From assembly GCF_001510645.1 (NCBI RefSeq), contig NZ_LMVB01000001.1, positions 372,001 through 436,000 on the forward strand: DNA of 64,000 nt, given 5' to 3'. A model generated the notes under the pieces. It had not been told where the DNA came from. It saw only the letters and a list, made by a program, of their open reading frames with translations, and searched no databases. This DNA is from Paenibacillus sp. FJAT-29882 (GTDB lineage: Bacteria; Bacillota; Bacilli; Bacillales; DSM-1321). Positions 33,695 through 43,091 of this stretch are shown one piece after another. The stretch's first letter is position 1. The number at the start of each line of letters is the position of its first letter. The translations under genes and the position numbers were made by a program.

Positions 33695-34903
33695 ATGAAT
33701 TATCGTAATAAAACAGTTGTAGCATCAGTAGCAGGTTTAACGTTAGAAGGCATGGACATTATGTTTATCTCTTTTGCCATGTCGATGATTATTGCGGAGT
33801 TTCACATTGATTTAGCAACGGGAGGACTTATTTCTTCCATAACGAATATCGGCATGCTTGCAGGTGGGATGATCTTTGGGATCTTGGCAGATAAGTTTGG
33901 CCGGGTGCGAATTTTTACCTATACGATTATACTGTTCGCTATAGGTACAGCTCTAACAGGACTCGCTACAAATATAGAGCAAGTTTATGTGTTCAGATTT
34001 ATCGCTGGACTTGGCGCTGGAGGAGAGTATGGGATTGGAATGGCTCTTGTTGCAGAGGCATGGCCAAAAAATAAACAAGGACGGGCTTCTTCTTATGTCA
34101 GTATTGGAGCCCAATATGGTGTCATTCTCGCAGCGTTGCTTAGCGCCATCATCCTACCTAACTTGGGCTGGAGAGCATTGTTCTTCGTTGGTGTCCTTCC
34201 GGTAATATTTGCTTTTATTGTGAGGAAAAACTTAGATGAATCTCCAGAATGGATGGAAGCTCAAAAACAGAAAAAGGTCGTCAACAAACAAGAGAAAGGC
34301 AAACTGCTTCAATTGTTTGAAACTAAAAGAACAGCGATGACGACGATTTCCCTAGCGATTATGGCAACGGTGCAGATTGCAGGTTACAATGGTTTAATGA
34401 TTTGGCTACCATCCATGTTGCAACAATCTCAAGGTTTGTCTGTTTCAAGTTCAGCTCTTTGGACAATTAGTACAGCAGTTGGAATGATCATTGGGATGTT
34501 AACCTTTGGACAATTCATGGATCGATTTGGCGCGAAACGTGCTTTTGGTATTTTCCTACTTGCCTCCGCATGTGCTGTATTTCTTTACTCGTATGCAGAA
34601 GGCAGTGCAGGTGTATTAATCGGTGGTGCCATTGTTGGTTTCTTTTCGAATGGGATGTTTGCCGGATATGGAGCGTTAATCAGCAGTTATTATCCTGTTC
34701 AAATTAGAAGTACAGCGACCAACACAATATTCAACTTTGGTCGAGCGATAGGTGGACTGTCACCAATCCTCGTTGGTTATATTCTGCAAAGTTATGATAT
34801 GACAGTAGTGATGACCTATTTAGCAGTCTTATATATCATCTCATTTGTCGTGATGCTTAGTCTTAAAAACATTCATGAACGTTTGGTCCCAACTCAACGA
34901 TAA
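33695..34903 (+). CDS. MFS transporter, AAHS-like, under predicted PyrR control
   Basis: A 402-residue, 12-helix MFS protein from ATG 33695 (GGAGGGTGG upstream; the longer frame runs back into attenuator 2). The MFS loop 2-3 motif GILADKFGRVRIFTY and the loop 8-9 motif QFMDRFGAKRAFGI are present; helix 1 has LEGMDIMFISFAMS with the acidic residue typical of aromatic-acid/H+ symporters, and helix 4-5 RFIAGLGAGGEYGIGMALVAE. The upstream attenuators predict a pyrimidine-linked cargo, for example orotate, dihydroorotate or a nucleobase. The cargo is inferred from regulation only. Confidence 0.85.
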   Translation: MNYRNKTVVASVAGLTLEGMDIMFISFAMSMIIAEFHIDLATGGLISSITNIGMLAGGMIFGILADKFGRVRIFTYTIILFAIGTALTGLATNIEQVYVFRFIAGLGAGGEYGIGMALVAEAWPKNKQGRASSYVSIGAQYGVILAALLSAIILPNLGWRALFFVGVLPVIFAFIVRKNLDESPEWMEAQKQKKVVNKQEKGKLLQLFETKRTAMTTISLAIMATVQIAGYNGLMIWLPSMLQQSQGLSVSSSALWTISTAVGMIIGMLTFGQFMDRFGAKRAFGIFLLASACAVFLYSYAEGSAGVLIGGAIVGFFSNGMFAGYGALISSYYPVQIRSTATNTIFNFGRAIGGLSPILVGYILQSYDMTVVMTYLAVLYIISFVVMLSLKNIHERLVPTQR

Positions 34904-34910
34904 AAGAGGT

Positions 34911-34990
34911 TCAGGTTCTAAAAACTGTATCATTTTATGAAGGTGGCGGTGCGGAGCTGATTTTTTAGAAGCCCCACACTTTTTCCACAG
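34911..34990. repeat. 80-bp extragenic repeat, copy 1
   Basis: AGGTTCAG..CT.AAA.TGTATCATTTTATGAAGG then TGGCGGTGCGGAGCTGATTT and AGGCCCC-like end; matches the copy at 37690. Directly follows the MFS stop codon. The core can form a GC-rich hairpin. Confidence 0.6.
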
Positions 34991-35035
34991 AAAAAGATAA
35001 CCTACAACTTTAATAGATGGATTAAATTATTAACA

Positions 35036-35068
35036 AAAGGGTGTCCGATTTGGGCACTCTTTTTTATG
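35036..35068 (+). terminator. Intrinsic terminator
   Basis: AAAGGGTGTCC / GGGCACTCTTTTTT (with G-U pairs) around a short loop. Confidence 0.65.
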
Positions 35069-35158
35069 TTGTTATTGTAAATATCATCGCTTTATTGGAA
35101 ATTATAGATAAAATTGAAATTAAGTAGTAAATTTTTATTACCATGGAGGGGATACGAC

Positions 35159-35623
35159 TTGTTTAAACTATTTTTAATTGCCCATATTCTTACAGGTATT
35201 ATTTGTTTAATAATCGGTCTATTCGCTATGTCTTCAAAGAAGAAAAAAGGCAAGCATACAATAGCGGGTGAAATGTATCATTGTTCTTACGTATTTGTGT
35301 TTGTAACAGCCATTATTATGTCTATTTTACATTGGGAAAAAAGTCAGTATCTCTTTTATATCGCTTTATTTTCGTATGGACTTGCTTTACTTGGCTATTT
35401 GGCTGTTAAAAAGAAGTGGAAAAATTGGTTGGATTTCCACCTAGGAGGGATGTTAGGTTCATATATAGGTATTGTAACAGCCACTTTAGTAGTAAATGTG
35501 CATAGAATACCTTTATTAAATGAATTTCCTACATTAGTGATTTGGTTCTTACCTACAATAATAGGAACTCCAATGATAGTTAAAGTTGGCCAAAAATACG
35601 GTTCAAAACAAGCTAGTTTTTAA
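35159..35623 (+). CDS. DUF2306-like membrane protein
   Basis: A 154-residue protein from TTG 35159, chosen because GGAGGGG lies 7 nt upstream inside the longer frame. Four or five helices. HILTGIICLIIGLFA followed by KKGKHTIAGEMYHCSYV fits the DUF2306 pattern of membrane histidines. Function unknown; the histidines hint at heme or metal binding. Single gene. Confidence 0.7.
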   Translation: MFKLFLIAHILTGIICLIIGLFAMSSKKKKGKHTIAGEMYHCSYVFVFVTAIIMSILHWEKSQYLFYIALFSYGLALLGYLAVKKKWKNWLDFHLGGMLGSYIGIVTATLVVNVHRIPLLNEFPTLVIWFLPTIIGTPMIVKVGQKYGSKQASF

Positions 35624-35763
35624 TTCTGCTTTTATTATGGCAAGCACTTATAAGAAGGACACTTCTATACTCTTCGATTGAAAAATCTCTGTAATGGATG
35701 AGCTACTAATTCTTTTGATAAAGAAGTGGCTTTTTTCCTCATAATGAAGAGGGAAATCATAAG

Positions 35764-35867
35764 AAAGGGTCAGACCCGCCACTACTATATACAGTTTAAA
35801 TGAAGTGTTAGTAACCCTTCATTTAAACTGTATGGTGAGTGCGAGGTCAGACCCTTTGGGACATCCT
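35764..35867. repeat. Family A repeat (reverse orientation)
   Basis: AAAGGGTCAGACC at the left and GAGGTCAGACCCTTTGGGACATCC at the right (positions 35843-35866), with CAGTTTAAATGAAGTGTT/ATTTAAACTG between them. It runs up to the stop codon of the converging CAP-domain gene, whose last codons CTATTTCTT are also seen at the end of other copies. Confidence 0.75.
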
Positions 35868-37013
35868 CTATTTCTTCATATAATTCTCTGTGAAATAAGG
35901 TCTCGATTCGGAGTTGAAATCGACGCCGACTCCTAGTTCTTGATATTCAGGGCGGAGCTTATTTTCCCGGTGTCCAAGTGAATTCATTAATCCTTCGTGG
36001 GCAAAGATGCTGCTTTGCTGGCCTGCCGCAAGATTTTCTCCTGCCATGCGGAATGTGATAGCATCCGCTTCCATTCTGTCGAAAGGAGATTCACCCTCGA
36101 GGTTGGTGTGGTTGAAGTAGTTGTGAACAGCCATATCGGTACTATGATCGCGAGCTGTTTTTCGAACTGTGTTATTCCAGGAAAGTACGCCAAGGTTATG
36201 ATTGACCCTCGCTGCATTCGTAAGATCGAACAATTGGTACTCGAACCCTTCCTTTAAATAAGGACTAGGCTTACCGAAGAAATCTCTCTTTTTTGCTTCA
36301 AGATTATCACTTATAATTTGCAGTGCGGTGACCGTATTATCTTCATGCTTGTCGTAAAAAACCGTTATATAGCTATGATCGATATGAAACGTATTGTACT
36401 CTTCATTGTCCAATTGATAAAAAGTTAACCCTTTTTGAATCTTCGTTAACGGGTTTCCTAATTGTGAAAGGACTGTTTCTTTAGTTGTGCCAAGTTTCAA
36501 GCCTTGTTTCGATGAAATAAGATCCTGATTCGTATAAAATCCAGCCACTTTCTCTTGTTCATCATAAGCGACCATGAAAAAGTTCTGGTAATTCTCATGA
36601 TAGGCATGCCATTCCACCCCGTATTCATTTAGAGAAGAACGTTTTGGTGTGCCAACCTGACTTTCCACATCTGCTTTCGAATCACCGAGCTCTATGTTAT
36701 GGATGGAGAAGGCTTGTTTCGGTGTAGCTAACGAAGGCTTCTTAACTGGATTAACATCAGGCTGTTCTTTGTCTAATGAAGAATCTAATTTTTCATTCAC
36801 CATGCCAAACAGATTCCTGGCACCATCTTTCAGCTTTTCCATGCCAGATGAAACTTCCGGTGAATTTTTTAGAGAAGTTACGTCTGATTTCAGCTCCGAG
36901 AATGCAGCTTGAAAACCCGATTCCCTAAGCTTCTCTCCATAAAAAAACCAAAATACACCGACAATAATCAATATAGTAAAAAGAAAGCGTACCTTTTTCA
37001 AAAATTGTTCCAC
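35868..37013 (-). CDS. CAP/SCP-domain secreted or membrane-anchored protein (YlbC-like)
   Basis: About 381 residues. The start is set at GTG 37013, since GGAGG lies 5 nt upstream; TTG 37001 is an alternative, and the longer frame to 37163 lacks a site. One N-terminal helix (FLFTILIIVGVFWFFYG) then an extracytoplasmic region: CAP-associated domain (IELGDSKADVESQVG, LKLGTTKETVLSQLG repeats) and a C-terminal CAP domain (FDLTNAARVNHNLGVLSWN, ARDHSTDMAVHNYFNHTN, GENLAAGQ, LMNSLGHRENKL). B. subtilis YlbC has the same plan. Role unknown; probably envelope-related. Confidence 0.85.
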   Translation of the reverse strand: MEQFLKKVRFLFTILIIVGVFWFFYGEKLRESGFQAAFSELKSDVTSLKNSPEVSSGMEKLKDGARNLFGMVNEKLDSSLDKEQPDVNPVKKPSLATPKQAFSIHNIELGDSKADVESQVGTPKRSSLNEYGVEWHAYHENYQNFFMVAYDEQEKVAGFYTNQDLISSKQGLKLGTTKETVLSQLGNPLTKIQKGLTFYQLDNEEYNTFHIDHSYITVFYDKHEDNTVTALQIISDNLEAKKRDFFGKPSPYLKEGFEYQLFDLTNAARVNHNLGVLSWNNTVRKTARDHSTDMAVHNYFNHTNLEGESPFDRMEADAITFRMAGENLAAGQQSSIFAHEGLMNSLGHRENKLRPEYQELGVGVDFNSESRPYFTENYMKK

Positions 37014-37310
37014 TCCTTCCTCCATGTCGGTATCTATGACTATTCTAGTTGTTTTATTGTACCAGTTTAGAAAAAAGCATGCATACTTTGATAACTGGAG
37101 TTTTATGGTGAAAATAGTCTTCTTCCTGAACTTTATTGAAGAATTGGTTGAAGCCAACCTCATCTAAGTTCGTCTATAAGCAAAAGTGAAACGCTTGAAC
37201 CGATTTATAAGGGATATTCTTTTCTTAACGCCCAATCGGCCAAAATTTCAATCAACCAATATCCTTGCTATAATAGATGGGAAAGATTAATTGAGATTGA
37301 GGTGCTTATA

Positions 37311-37622
37311 ATGGAAGAAATTAAAACGATTACCCCAGAAGAGGTAGAAGCTAAACTTGAAGCAGGAGAAAACTTGGAACTTGTTGACGTTCGTGAAGAT
37401 GATGAAGTAGCAGAAGGAATCATTGAAGGGGCTAAACATATTCGGATGAACGATATTCCTGCCACACTTGACTATTTTGATAAAGAGAAAGAATATATTT
37501 TCATTTGCCGTTCAGGAGGCCGCAGCGCAAACGTAGCGTATTATCTACAAGAGCAAGGCTACAAGGTCGTGAATATGGTAGGCGGAATGCTTGAGTGGAA
37601 TGGTGAAGTCATTGTGAAATAA
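37311..37622 (+). CDS. ytwF: Rhodanese-like domain protein (YtwF-like)
   Basis: A 103-residue single-domain rhodanese from ATG 37311 (TGAGGTG upstream). Active-site loop FICRSGGRSANVAYYL contains the catalytic Cys; VDVREDDEVAEGII and VGGMLEWNGEV are the flanking family motifs. Such proteins carry persulfide sulfur from donors to acceptors in the cytosol. Length equals that of B. subtilis YtwF. Confidence 0.88.
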   Translation: MEEIKTITPEEVEAKLEAGENLELVDVREDDEVAEGIIEGAKHIRMNDIPATLDYFDKEKEYIFICRSGGRSANVAYYLQEQGYKVVNMVGGMLEWNGEVIVK

Positions 37623-37689
37623 GGAAGACTTTGACGGGCGTTTTCTATAAAAAACATCCATGAGCGTCTACTTTAAAATTCGACGATGA

Positions 37690-37770
37690 AAAAGGTTCAG
37701 ATACTCAAATTGTAATACTTTATGAAGGTGGCGGTGCGGAGCTGATTTGGCGAGGCCCCGCCCCTTTTCA
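37690..37770. repeat. 80-bp extragenic repeat, copy 2
   Basis: Aligns with 34911-34990: AGGTTCAG, CTCAAATTGTAATAC, TTTATGAAGGTGGCGGTGCG and GAGCTGATTT, then GAGGCCCCGCCCC followed by TTTT. The right part can fold into a GC hairpin with a T-run, so it may end the rhodanese transcript. Confidence 0.65.
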
Positions 37771-37778
37771 TCTGAGTT

Positions 37779-37866
37779 GGGTCAGACCCCCCATCTATTA
37801 TATATGGTTTATTAATGTATGACACAATAAACCATATGTAGAGTGTGAGGTCAGACCCGTTTTTTT
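37779..37866. repeat. Family A repeat (reverse orientation)
   Basis: GGGTCAGACC at the left, ATGGTTTATT/AATAAACCAT in the middle, GAGGTCAGACCC and a T-run at the right. Abuts the 80-bp repeat copy. Confidence 0.7.
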
Positions 37867-37931
37867 TCAAAAAAATGAATAGTATCATTAATTTTGGGGT
37901 ACCCTGTTTCTAAAAAGGCAGGGGATGGCCG

Positions 37932-38114
37932 ATGATTCAAGTAAAGTTGTTTGATTATGAACATGAAAAGGACTTGGAAGATGAAATGAATGTATTCCTT
38001 GAGGATATCCGTGAAAATAAAATTGTTGACATCAAATACAATATTGCGACGACCGGGGAAGAGGAAGATGATCAAATCTATTGTTTTAGTGCGATGATTA
38101 TCTATAAGAAGTGA
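37932..38114 (+). CDS. cse60: Sporulation protein Cse60
   Basis: A 60-residue protein matching B. subtilis Cse60 in length and pattern: MIQVKLFDYEHEKDLEDEMN at the start, IVDIKYNIA in the middle, and QIYCFSAMIIYKK at the end. In B. subtilis it is made in the mother cell under sigma-E. Function unknown. Next to ytfP, with which it converges. Confidence 0.88.
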   Translation: MIQVKLFDYEHEKDLEDEMNVFLEDIRENKIVDIKYNIATTGEEEDDQIYCFSAMIIYKK

Positions 38115-38147
38115 CAGCAGTATATAGAAAAAAGGAATTCAGCTCAC

Positions 38148-38208
38148 GGCTGATATAATTGAAAATTGGCTGATATATTGTGAGAAATGGCTGATATAGG
38201 CAAGTATT
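38148..38208. repeat. Short tandem repeat, three units of 20-21 bp
   Basis: GGCTGATATA recurs at 38148, 38168 and 38189, each followed by an AT-rich diverged spacer (for example ATTGAAAATT). Similar in scale to the arrays at 44572 and 29084. Confidence 0.6.
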
Positions 38209-38286
38209 TTGACAGACTTACGTGGCAGAACTGCTTCATTTAATAGAATATTCCCGGGGAACATTTATTTATGCGTCAAATTGAAA

Positions 38287-38324
38287 AAGAGCAGATACCA
38301 ATTATGATTTTGGTATCTGCTCTT
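38287..38324. terminator. Bidirectional intrinsic terminator
   Basis: AAGAGCAGATACCAA pairs perfectly with TTGGTATCTGCTCTT around a loop of about 8 nt, with A and T runs outside; serves cse60 and the converging ytfP. Confidence 0.88.
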
Positions 38325-38328
38325 AATA

Positions 38329-39600
38329 TTATGTGTGACCTTTAGCATAGAGCGCTGCGTTCATTCCCGCAAGCCGCCCTGTTACAAGCGCCGAGGTAAT
38401 ATTGTAGCCTCCGGTGTAGCCGTGAATGTCTAAGATTTCACCGCAAAAATAAAGACCTGGCATAATTTTCGAGCCCATTTCTTTTGGGTGGATTTCTTTC
38501 ACAGATACCCCACCACCGGTAACGAAGGCTTTTTCGATCGAATGAGTACCATTGACAGTGAATTGGAAGTCTTTGCATAGTTCCACAAATCGTCGGACTT
38601 TTTCATGTGCTAAATTGCCACCTTGTTCTTGCAAATCGATGCCACTTTTTTCAAGCAGAAAATGCAAATAGCGCTCAGGAAGTAAGCCTTTTAACGTATT
38701 CTTAATCGCTTTTTTCGGGTCATCTTTCATTAGTCTAATCACTTCTTGAAAAACTTCTTCTTTGTTTGCATCCGGCAAAGCGTCAATGTTCATCATTACA
38801 GCTTGCGATTTTGCTTTTTTTAATTCTTTGACAACGAACTGACTACAGCGAAGAACGGCGGGGCCAGAGATGCCAAAGTGGGTGAAGAGCATATCCATCC
38901 TGTGCGTGATCAGCGGTTTACCCTTTGCGTTCAATACACTCAAGGAGACGTCGCGAAGTGCGAGACCTTGCAGAGATTTGTCCTTAATGAATGGCTCATT
39001 GCTTGTTACAGGTACTTCAGTTGGGAAAAGCTCGGTAATCGTGTGACCGGCTTTCTTTGCCCATGCATAGCCATCCCCAGTCGAACCCGTCTGAGGTACA
39101 GATTTACCGCCGACTGCTACAACAATGCTACCTGCCGTGAAGGTTTGGCCATCTTTTAAACGTACACCTGCAGTTTTTCCATTCTCATAGAGAACTTCAG
39201 CAACAGGGGAATTTTTATAAACTGTTACTTTCAAGCTGTTCATACGCTCAAGCAAAGCATCGACAACGCTTTGGGCACTGTTATTAACAGGAAACATCCG
39301 CCCGTGGTCTTCTTCTTTTAACTCAACACCAAGCTTCTCAAAAAATGCGATAATATCTTCATTATTAAATTCGGAAAAGGCACTATATAAAAAGCGTCCA
39401 TTTCCCGGGATATGTTTAATAATTTCATCTATCGAAAGGCGATTGGTAACATTACAACGGCCGCCACCTGATATGGCAAGCTTTCGCCCAAGTTTTTCTC
39501 CTTTATCAACAAGAAGCACATTCGCTCCTTTTTCTCCAGCGGCAATTGAAGCCATTAATCCAGAAGGACCGCCGCCAATTATTATTACATCATATTTCAT
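38329..39600 (-). CDS. ytfP: HI0933-family NAD(P)/FAD-dependent oxidoreductase YtfP
   Basis: A 423-residue flavoprotein. N-terminal Rossmann motif [20 protein letters not shown] and the BaiN/HI0933 motif [17 protein letters not shown]; a C-terminal FAD motif [19 protein letters not shown] and [13 protein letters not shown]. The substrate is not known; some family members reduce steroid or tRNA-related substrates. Length and neighbours match B. subtilis YtfP. Confidence 0.9.
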   Translation of the reverse strand: MKYDVIIIGGGPSGLMASIAAGEKGANVLLVDKGEKLGRKLAISGGGRCNVTNRLSIDEIIKHIPGNGRFLYSAFSEFNNEDIIAFFEKLGVELKEEDHGRMFPVNNSAQSVVDALLERMNSLKVTVYKNSPVAEVLYENGKTAGVRLKDGQTFTAGSIVVAVGGKSVPQTGSTGDGYAWAKKAGHTITELFPTEVPVTSNEPFIKDKSLQGLALRDVSLSVLNAKGKPLITHRMDMLFTHFGISGPAVLRCSQFVVKELKKAKSQAVMMNIDALPDANKEEVFQEVIRLMKDDPKKAIKNTLKGLLPERYLHFLLEKSGIDLQEQGGNLAHEKVRRFVELCKDFQFTVNGTHSIEKAFVTGGGVSVKEIHPKEMGSKIMPGLYFCGEILDIHGYTGGYNITSALVTGRLAGMNAALYAKGHT

Positions 39601-39833
39601 GTGATCACCAGCTTTACTATTTTCATTTCTTCATTATATAGCATAACTAGCTAGGAAGTAAAAACGACATGTGAAAACATTTGCTTGTGCCCCGTGTGAG
39701 ATTTTGCTAAAATTTTTGAGATGATAATGAAAAAATGCTTATTTTAAAGGTCAATATAGATTTTTTAATAGGAAGGGAATATGGTAAGATAGAGAGCGTG
39801 AAAACGTAACTGACATAGGCAGGAAGGGATTAG

Positions 39834-41453
39834 ATGTCTTCAAAGCTTTTAAAAGGAGCGTTCATATTAACGCTCGGTTCGGTTTTATCGAAAGTGTTAG
39901 GGTTATTTTATGTAATACCGTTTAATAAAATGGTTGGTAATGAAGGAGCGGACTTATATCAATATTCGTATGTTCCGTATACAATTTTTATCAGCTTGGC
40001 TACTGCCGGGTTACCGCTCGCAGTATCTAAATTTATATCAAAATACAATGCTTTAGAGGAATATGCAATCAGTCAAAAGCTGTTTAAATCAAGTTTGAAA
40101 ATTATGCTTGTTACTGGTTTTCTTGCTTTTCTTATGATGTATATGATTGCCCCGTTTTACGGGGAGTATGTGACACGCGGCGTAGAGTTAGATGCAAATG
40201 ATGTAACAACTGTCATTCGGGCAGTTTCATTCGCACTACTTCTCATTCCAGTTATGAGTTTGGTTCGTGGTTATTTTCAAGGCCAGCAAATTATGGAACC
40301 GACTGCAATCTCGCAAGTAGTCGAACAAATTGTACGAATTGCATTTCTATTATCAGGTGTGTTTATTGTGTTGAAAGTAATGAATGGAGATCTGGTGACA
40401 GCTATCAGCTTTGCGACCTTTGCAGCTACTGCCGGTGCAGTAGGAGGTATGTTTGTTCTACTCTGGTACTGGAAGAAAAACAGGCTGGTATTAAAGGAAC
40501 AGCTCCTTGCAGATCGAGGGCAAATGGACGTTTCATTGTCTGATATTTATAAGGAAGTCATTGTTTCTTCGATTCCATTTATCTTTGTTGGAATAGCGAT
40601 GCCGCTTTTCCAGCAGGTAGACTCGCTCACTTTTACGAAGGCAATGGTTTCAGCAGGTCTTGCCGGGCAAGCAGAAGGAGCATTGGGGATTCTCAATATC
40701 TATGTTCAAAAACTTGTGGTCATTCCGATGACGTTAGCTACTGCATTTTCCATGGCATTAGTGCCTGCAGTAACAAAGGCGTTTGTGAATCAGAATATGG
40801 GTGGGTTTACAAGACAGCTCAATCAAGCTTTTCAAATTCTTTTATTTGTGACTATTCCAGCAGTTGTGGGCATGTCCGTTCTCGCTGATCCAATTTATTC
40901 ATCATTTTATGTCCATGATTCTCTTGGAGCGGGTATTTTACAAGCCTATGCGCCAACAGCCATTCTGTTTGCCTTGTTCTCTGTCTCAGCTGCCGTACTT
41001 CAAGGAATTAATCAGCAGAAATATACGGTACTAAGCTTGTTAGTGGGATTACTTATAAAAATGAGTCTAAATATCCCGTTCATTCAAATGTTCCAAACAA
41101 AAGGAGCGGTTTATGCGACAACATTAGGTTTTTTAGCCGCCTGTATTCTAAATTTGTTTGTGATTCGTTACTTTACCCAGTTTAGTTATCGACTTGTTCT
41201 GAAAAGAAGCATACTCATTTGCATCTTTTCAGCGATTATGGCACTTGTTGTGTGGGGAATCGAAAGTTTATTAGTTTCATTAGGCCTCCAAACCGAAACG
41301 CGTTGGCAAGCGATTATCATGACAATAATTTGTGTAGGATTCGGTGGTCTCGTCTACGCAGCTATCTCTCTAAAAAGTAAATTAGCACACCGCTTATTTG
41401 GCAGTCGAATCGATCGTTTAGCACAGAAATTGGGTGTAAAGGCGAAGGGATAA
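39834..41453 (+). CDS. murJ: Lipid II flippase MurJ (YtgP)
   Basis: A 539-residue, 14-helix MOP/MATE-superfamily protein of the SpoVB/YtgP group: KLLKGAFILTLGSVLSKVLG at the start, RGYFQGQQIMEPTAISQVVEQ after helix 4, and FQTKGAVYATTLGFL late in the protein. B. subtilis YtgP is MurJ, which moves lipid II across the membrane for wall synthesis. Gene neighbourhood (ytfP, ytgP, ytzG) fits B. subtilis. Confidence 0.9.
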   Translation: MSSKLLKGAFILTLGSVLSKVLGLFYVIPFNKMVGNEGADLYQYSYVPYTIFISLATAGLPLAVSKFISKYNALEEYAISQKLFKSSLKIMLVTGFLAFLMMYMIAPFYGEYVTRGVELDANDVTTVIRAVSFALLLIPVMSLVRGYFQGQQIMEPTAISQVVEQIVRIAFLLSGVFIVLKVMNGDLVTAISFATFAATAGAVGGMFVLLWYWKKNRLVLKEQLLADRGQMDVSLSDIYKEVIVSSIPFIFVGIAMPLFQQVDSLTFTKAMVSAGLAGQAEGALGILNIYVQKLVVIPMTLATAFSMALVPAVTKAFVNQNMGGFTRQLNQAFQILLFVTIPAVVGMSVLADPIYSSFYVHDSLGAGILQAYAPTAILFALFSVSAAVLQGINQQKYTVLSLLVGLLIKMSLNIPFIQMFQTKGAVYATTLGFLAACILNLFVIRYFTQFSYRLVLKRSILICIFSAIMALVVWGIESLLVSLGLQTETRWQAIIMTIICVGFGGLVYAAISLKSKLAHRLFGSRIDRLAQKLGVKAKG

Positions 41454-41498
41454 GTAAGAAAAAACTGGGGGAGAGTTATCATTTCCCATAATAGATAG

Positions 41499-41606
41499 AG
41501 GATGTCCCAAAAGGGTCTGACCCAGCACTCATCACACAGTTTATAGTGTTTCTTACACTTTGTTTAAACTGTCTGTAGTAGTTGTGGGGTCTGACCCTTT
41601 TCTTGT
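41499..41606. repeat. Family A repeat, full-length copy
   Basis: GAGGATGTCCCAAAAGGGTC at the left, CAGTTTATAGTGT/ACACTTTGTTTAAACTG in the middle, GGGGTCTGACCCTTTTC at the right. The two GGGTCTGACCC boxes can pair with each other, giving a hairpin of about 105 nt. A good reference copy for the family. Confidence 0.8.
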
Positions 41607-41676
41607 TATAATAGAATGAATGCATATAAACAATACATGTTAAAGAGATGCCAGATCAATCGTACCGGAGGAACTT

Positions 41677-42390
41677 ATGAGAATTGATAAATTATTAGCA
41701 AATGTGGGCTACGGTAGCCGAAAAGAAGTGAAAAGTTTACTTAAATCAGGCGCTGTCGTCGTGAATGAACAAGTTGTGAAGGACGCGAAGGCGCATGTTG
41801 ACCCAGAAGTGGATCATGTGACGGTACATAACGAGCCAGTGGTATATAGAGAGTTCATCTATTTGATGATGAATAAGCCTCAAGGCCTTATTTCTGCCAC
41901 GGAAGATAATTTTCAGGAAACAGTGATTGATATACTAGAACCAGAAGATGCAGCAATGGAGCCTTTTCCAGTAGGACGCTTGGACAAGGATACAGAAGGG
42001 TTGCTGTTGATTACAAATGATGGCCAACTTGCTCACCAGCTACTTTCCCCAAAAAAACATGTCTCGAAAACGTATTTCGCAGTGATTGCCAGTGAAGTGA
42101 CACAAAGCGATATCGAAGAATTCAGTAAAGGGGTAACACTGGATGATGGCTATCATACTAAGCCTGGGGAGTTGAAAATTTTAAAATCAGGACTAACATC
42201 TGATATTGAATTAACGATTATGGAAGGGAAATTTCATCAAGTAAAAAGGATGTTTGAAGCGGTAGGCAAACGAGTCGTTTATCTGAAGCGTATTTCAATG
42301 GGCAGCCTTGGGCTTGATGAAGCGCTCGAACTTGGTGAGTACCGTGAATTAACCGATGAGGAACTTGAGGCTTTACGGAACGGACAATAA
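41677..42390 (+). CDS. ytzG: RsuA-family rRNA pseudouridine synthase (YtzG-like)
   Basis: A 237-residue protein: N-terminal S4 RNA-binding domain (MRIDKLLANVGYGSRKEVKSL), then the pseudouridine synthase domain with catalytic GRLDKDTEGLLLITNDG, YFAVI and EGKFHQVKRMFEAVGK. It isomerises a uridine in 16S rRNA (RsuA) or possibly 23S rRNA. CCGGAGG ribosome site. Followed by its own terminator. Confidence 0.92.
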   Translation: MRIDKLLANVGYGSRKEVKSLLKSGAVVVNEQVVKDAKAHVDPEVDHVTVHNEPVVYREFIYLMMNKPQGLISATEDNFQETVIDILEPEDAAMEPFPVGRLDKDTEGLLLITNDGQLAHQLLSPKKHVSKTYFAVIASEVTQSDIEEFSKGVTLDDGYHTKPGELKILKSGLTSDIELTIMEGKFHQVKRMFEAVGKRVVYLKRISMGSLGLDEALELGEYRELTDEELEALRNGQ

Positions 42391-42402
42391 TCATAAGCAA
42401 AA

Positions 42403-42437
42403 AAATGAGGCGGACTGTATGAGTCTGCCTCATTTCT
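42403..42437. terminator. Bidirectional intrinsic terminator
   Basis: AAATGAGGCGGAC / GTCTGCCTCATTT around a 7-nt loop; on the minus strand it can also serve ytzE. Confidence 0.85.
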
Positions 42438-42518
42438 AGTAGATGGGTACTATTCTTCTATGTCTTTAGTTTGTAAATGCATGGTTGAAAATCTTTTTAA
42501 AAAACTGCGTCTTTAGCT

Positions 42519-42740
42519 TTAAGATGACATCTTTACTTTTTTGCTTGTTGTGGTCCATAGTCCGCGGCTTGGGCTTTTGACTAAGTCGTTATAAGCTAAC
42601 ACATTTAAATCGCGCTGTATTGTTCGAGGAGTGATGCCAAATTCTTCTACAAGGTCCTGAGTAGAAACCGTACCGTTATTACTAATAAACATATAAACGG
42701 ATTTAATACGGGTTAACATGCGATTTGTTGAAGGTTTCAA
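42519..42740 (-). CDS. ytzE: Small DeoR-type HTH protein YtzE
   Basis: A 73-residue protein that is essentially one DeoR helix-turn-helix: RIKSVYMFISNNGTVSTQDL, VEEFGITPRTIQRDLNVLAY, then a short basic tail. It lacks the sugar-phosphate effector domain of full DeoR repressors. Size equals that of B. subtilis YtzE, also beside ytzG. Targets unknown. Confidence 0.88.
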   Translation of the reverse strand: MKPSTNRMLTRIKSVYMFISNNGTVSTQDLVEEFGITPRTIQRDLNVLAYNDLVKSPSRGLWTTTSKKVKMSS

Positions 42741-43091
42741 AAAATCACTCCTTATTATTTTTCATTGGCACTAAAACAAATGAAAACAACCGATAAGATG
42801 GACAACATTCCAGCTGCCACTATGTACTTGCTTTACCCATCCTGAAACTCCCCTAAAACATTGCGCAAAATTTCAAGCTGTCATTTGCCTTTATTCTACC
42901 TCTTTATTGGAAGAAATTCTAGAAAAAAACCATGGAATTTACAAAATATTTACTTTTCACCGTTAATTTATGCGTGTATTCTCATTTTATTCATTTTCAA
43001 TCGACTTATGGGAAAAAATTCTGATTGGTTTTATGTAAAGTGTTAGGTATAATTCCAATGTATTCATTAATAGTTAACAGGAGGAAAAGGG
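42741..43091. other. Gap without a recognised gene
   Basis: AT-rich sequence between ytzE and the divergent M48 gene, presumably holding both promoters. A 61-codon frame at 42861 lacks a ribosome site and looks fortuitous. The AGGAGG ribosome site of the next gene is at 43079. Confidence 0.5.

Noticed and set aside
38148..38208. GGCTGATATA repeats considered as a CRISPR remnant
   Set aside because: Repeat core of 10 bp and 10-11 bp spacers are too short.
42861..43046. 61-codon frame between ytzE and the M48 gene
   Set aside because: No ribosome site, no family pattern, and overlap with the presumed promoter region of the M48 gene.
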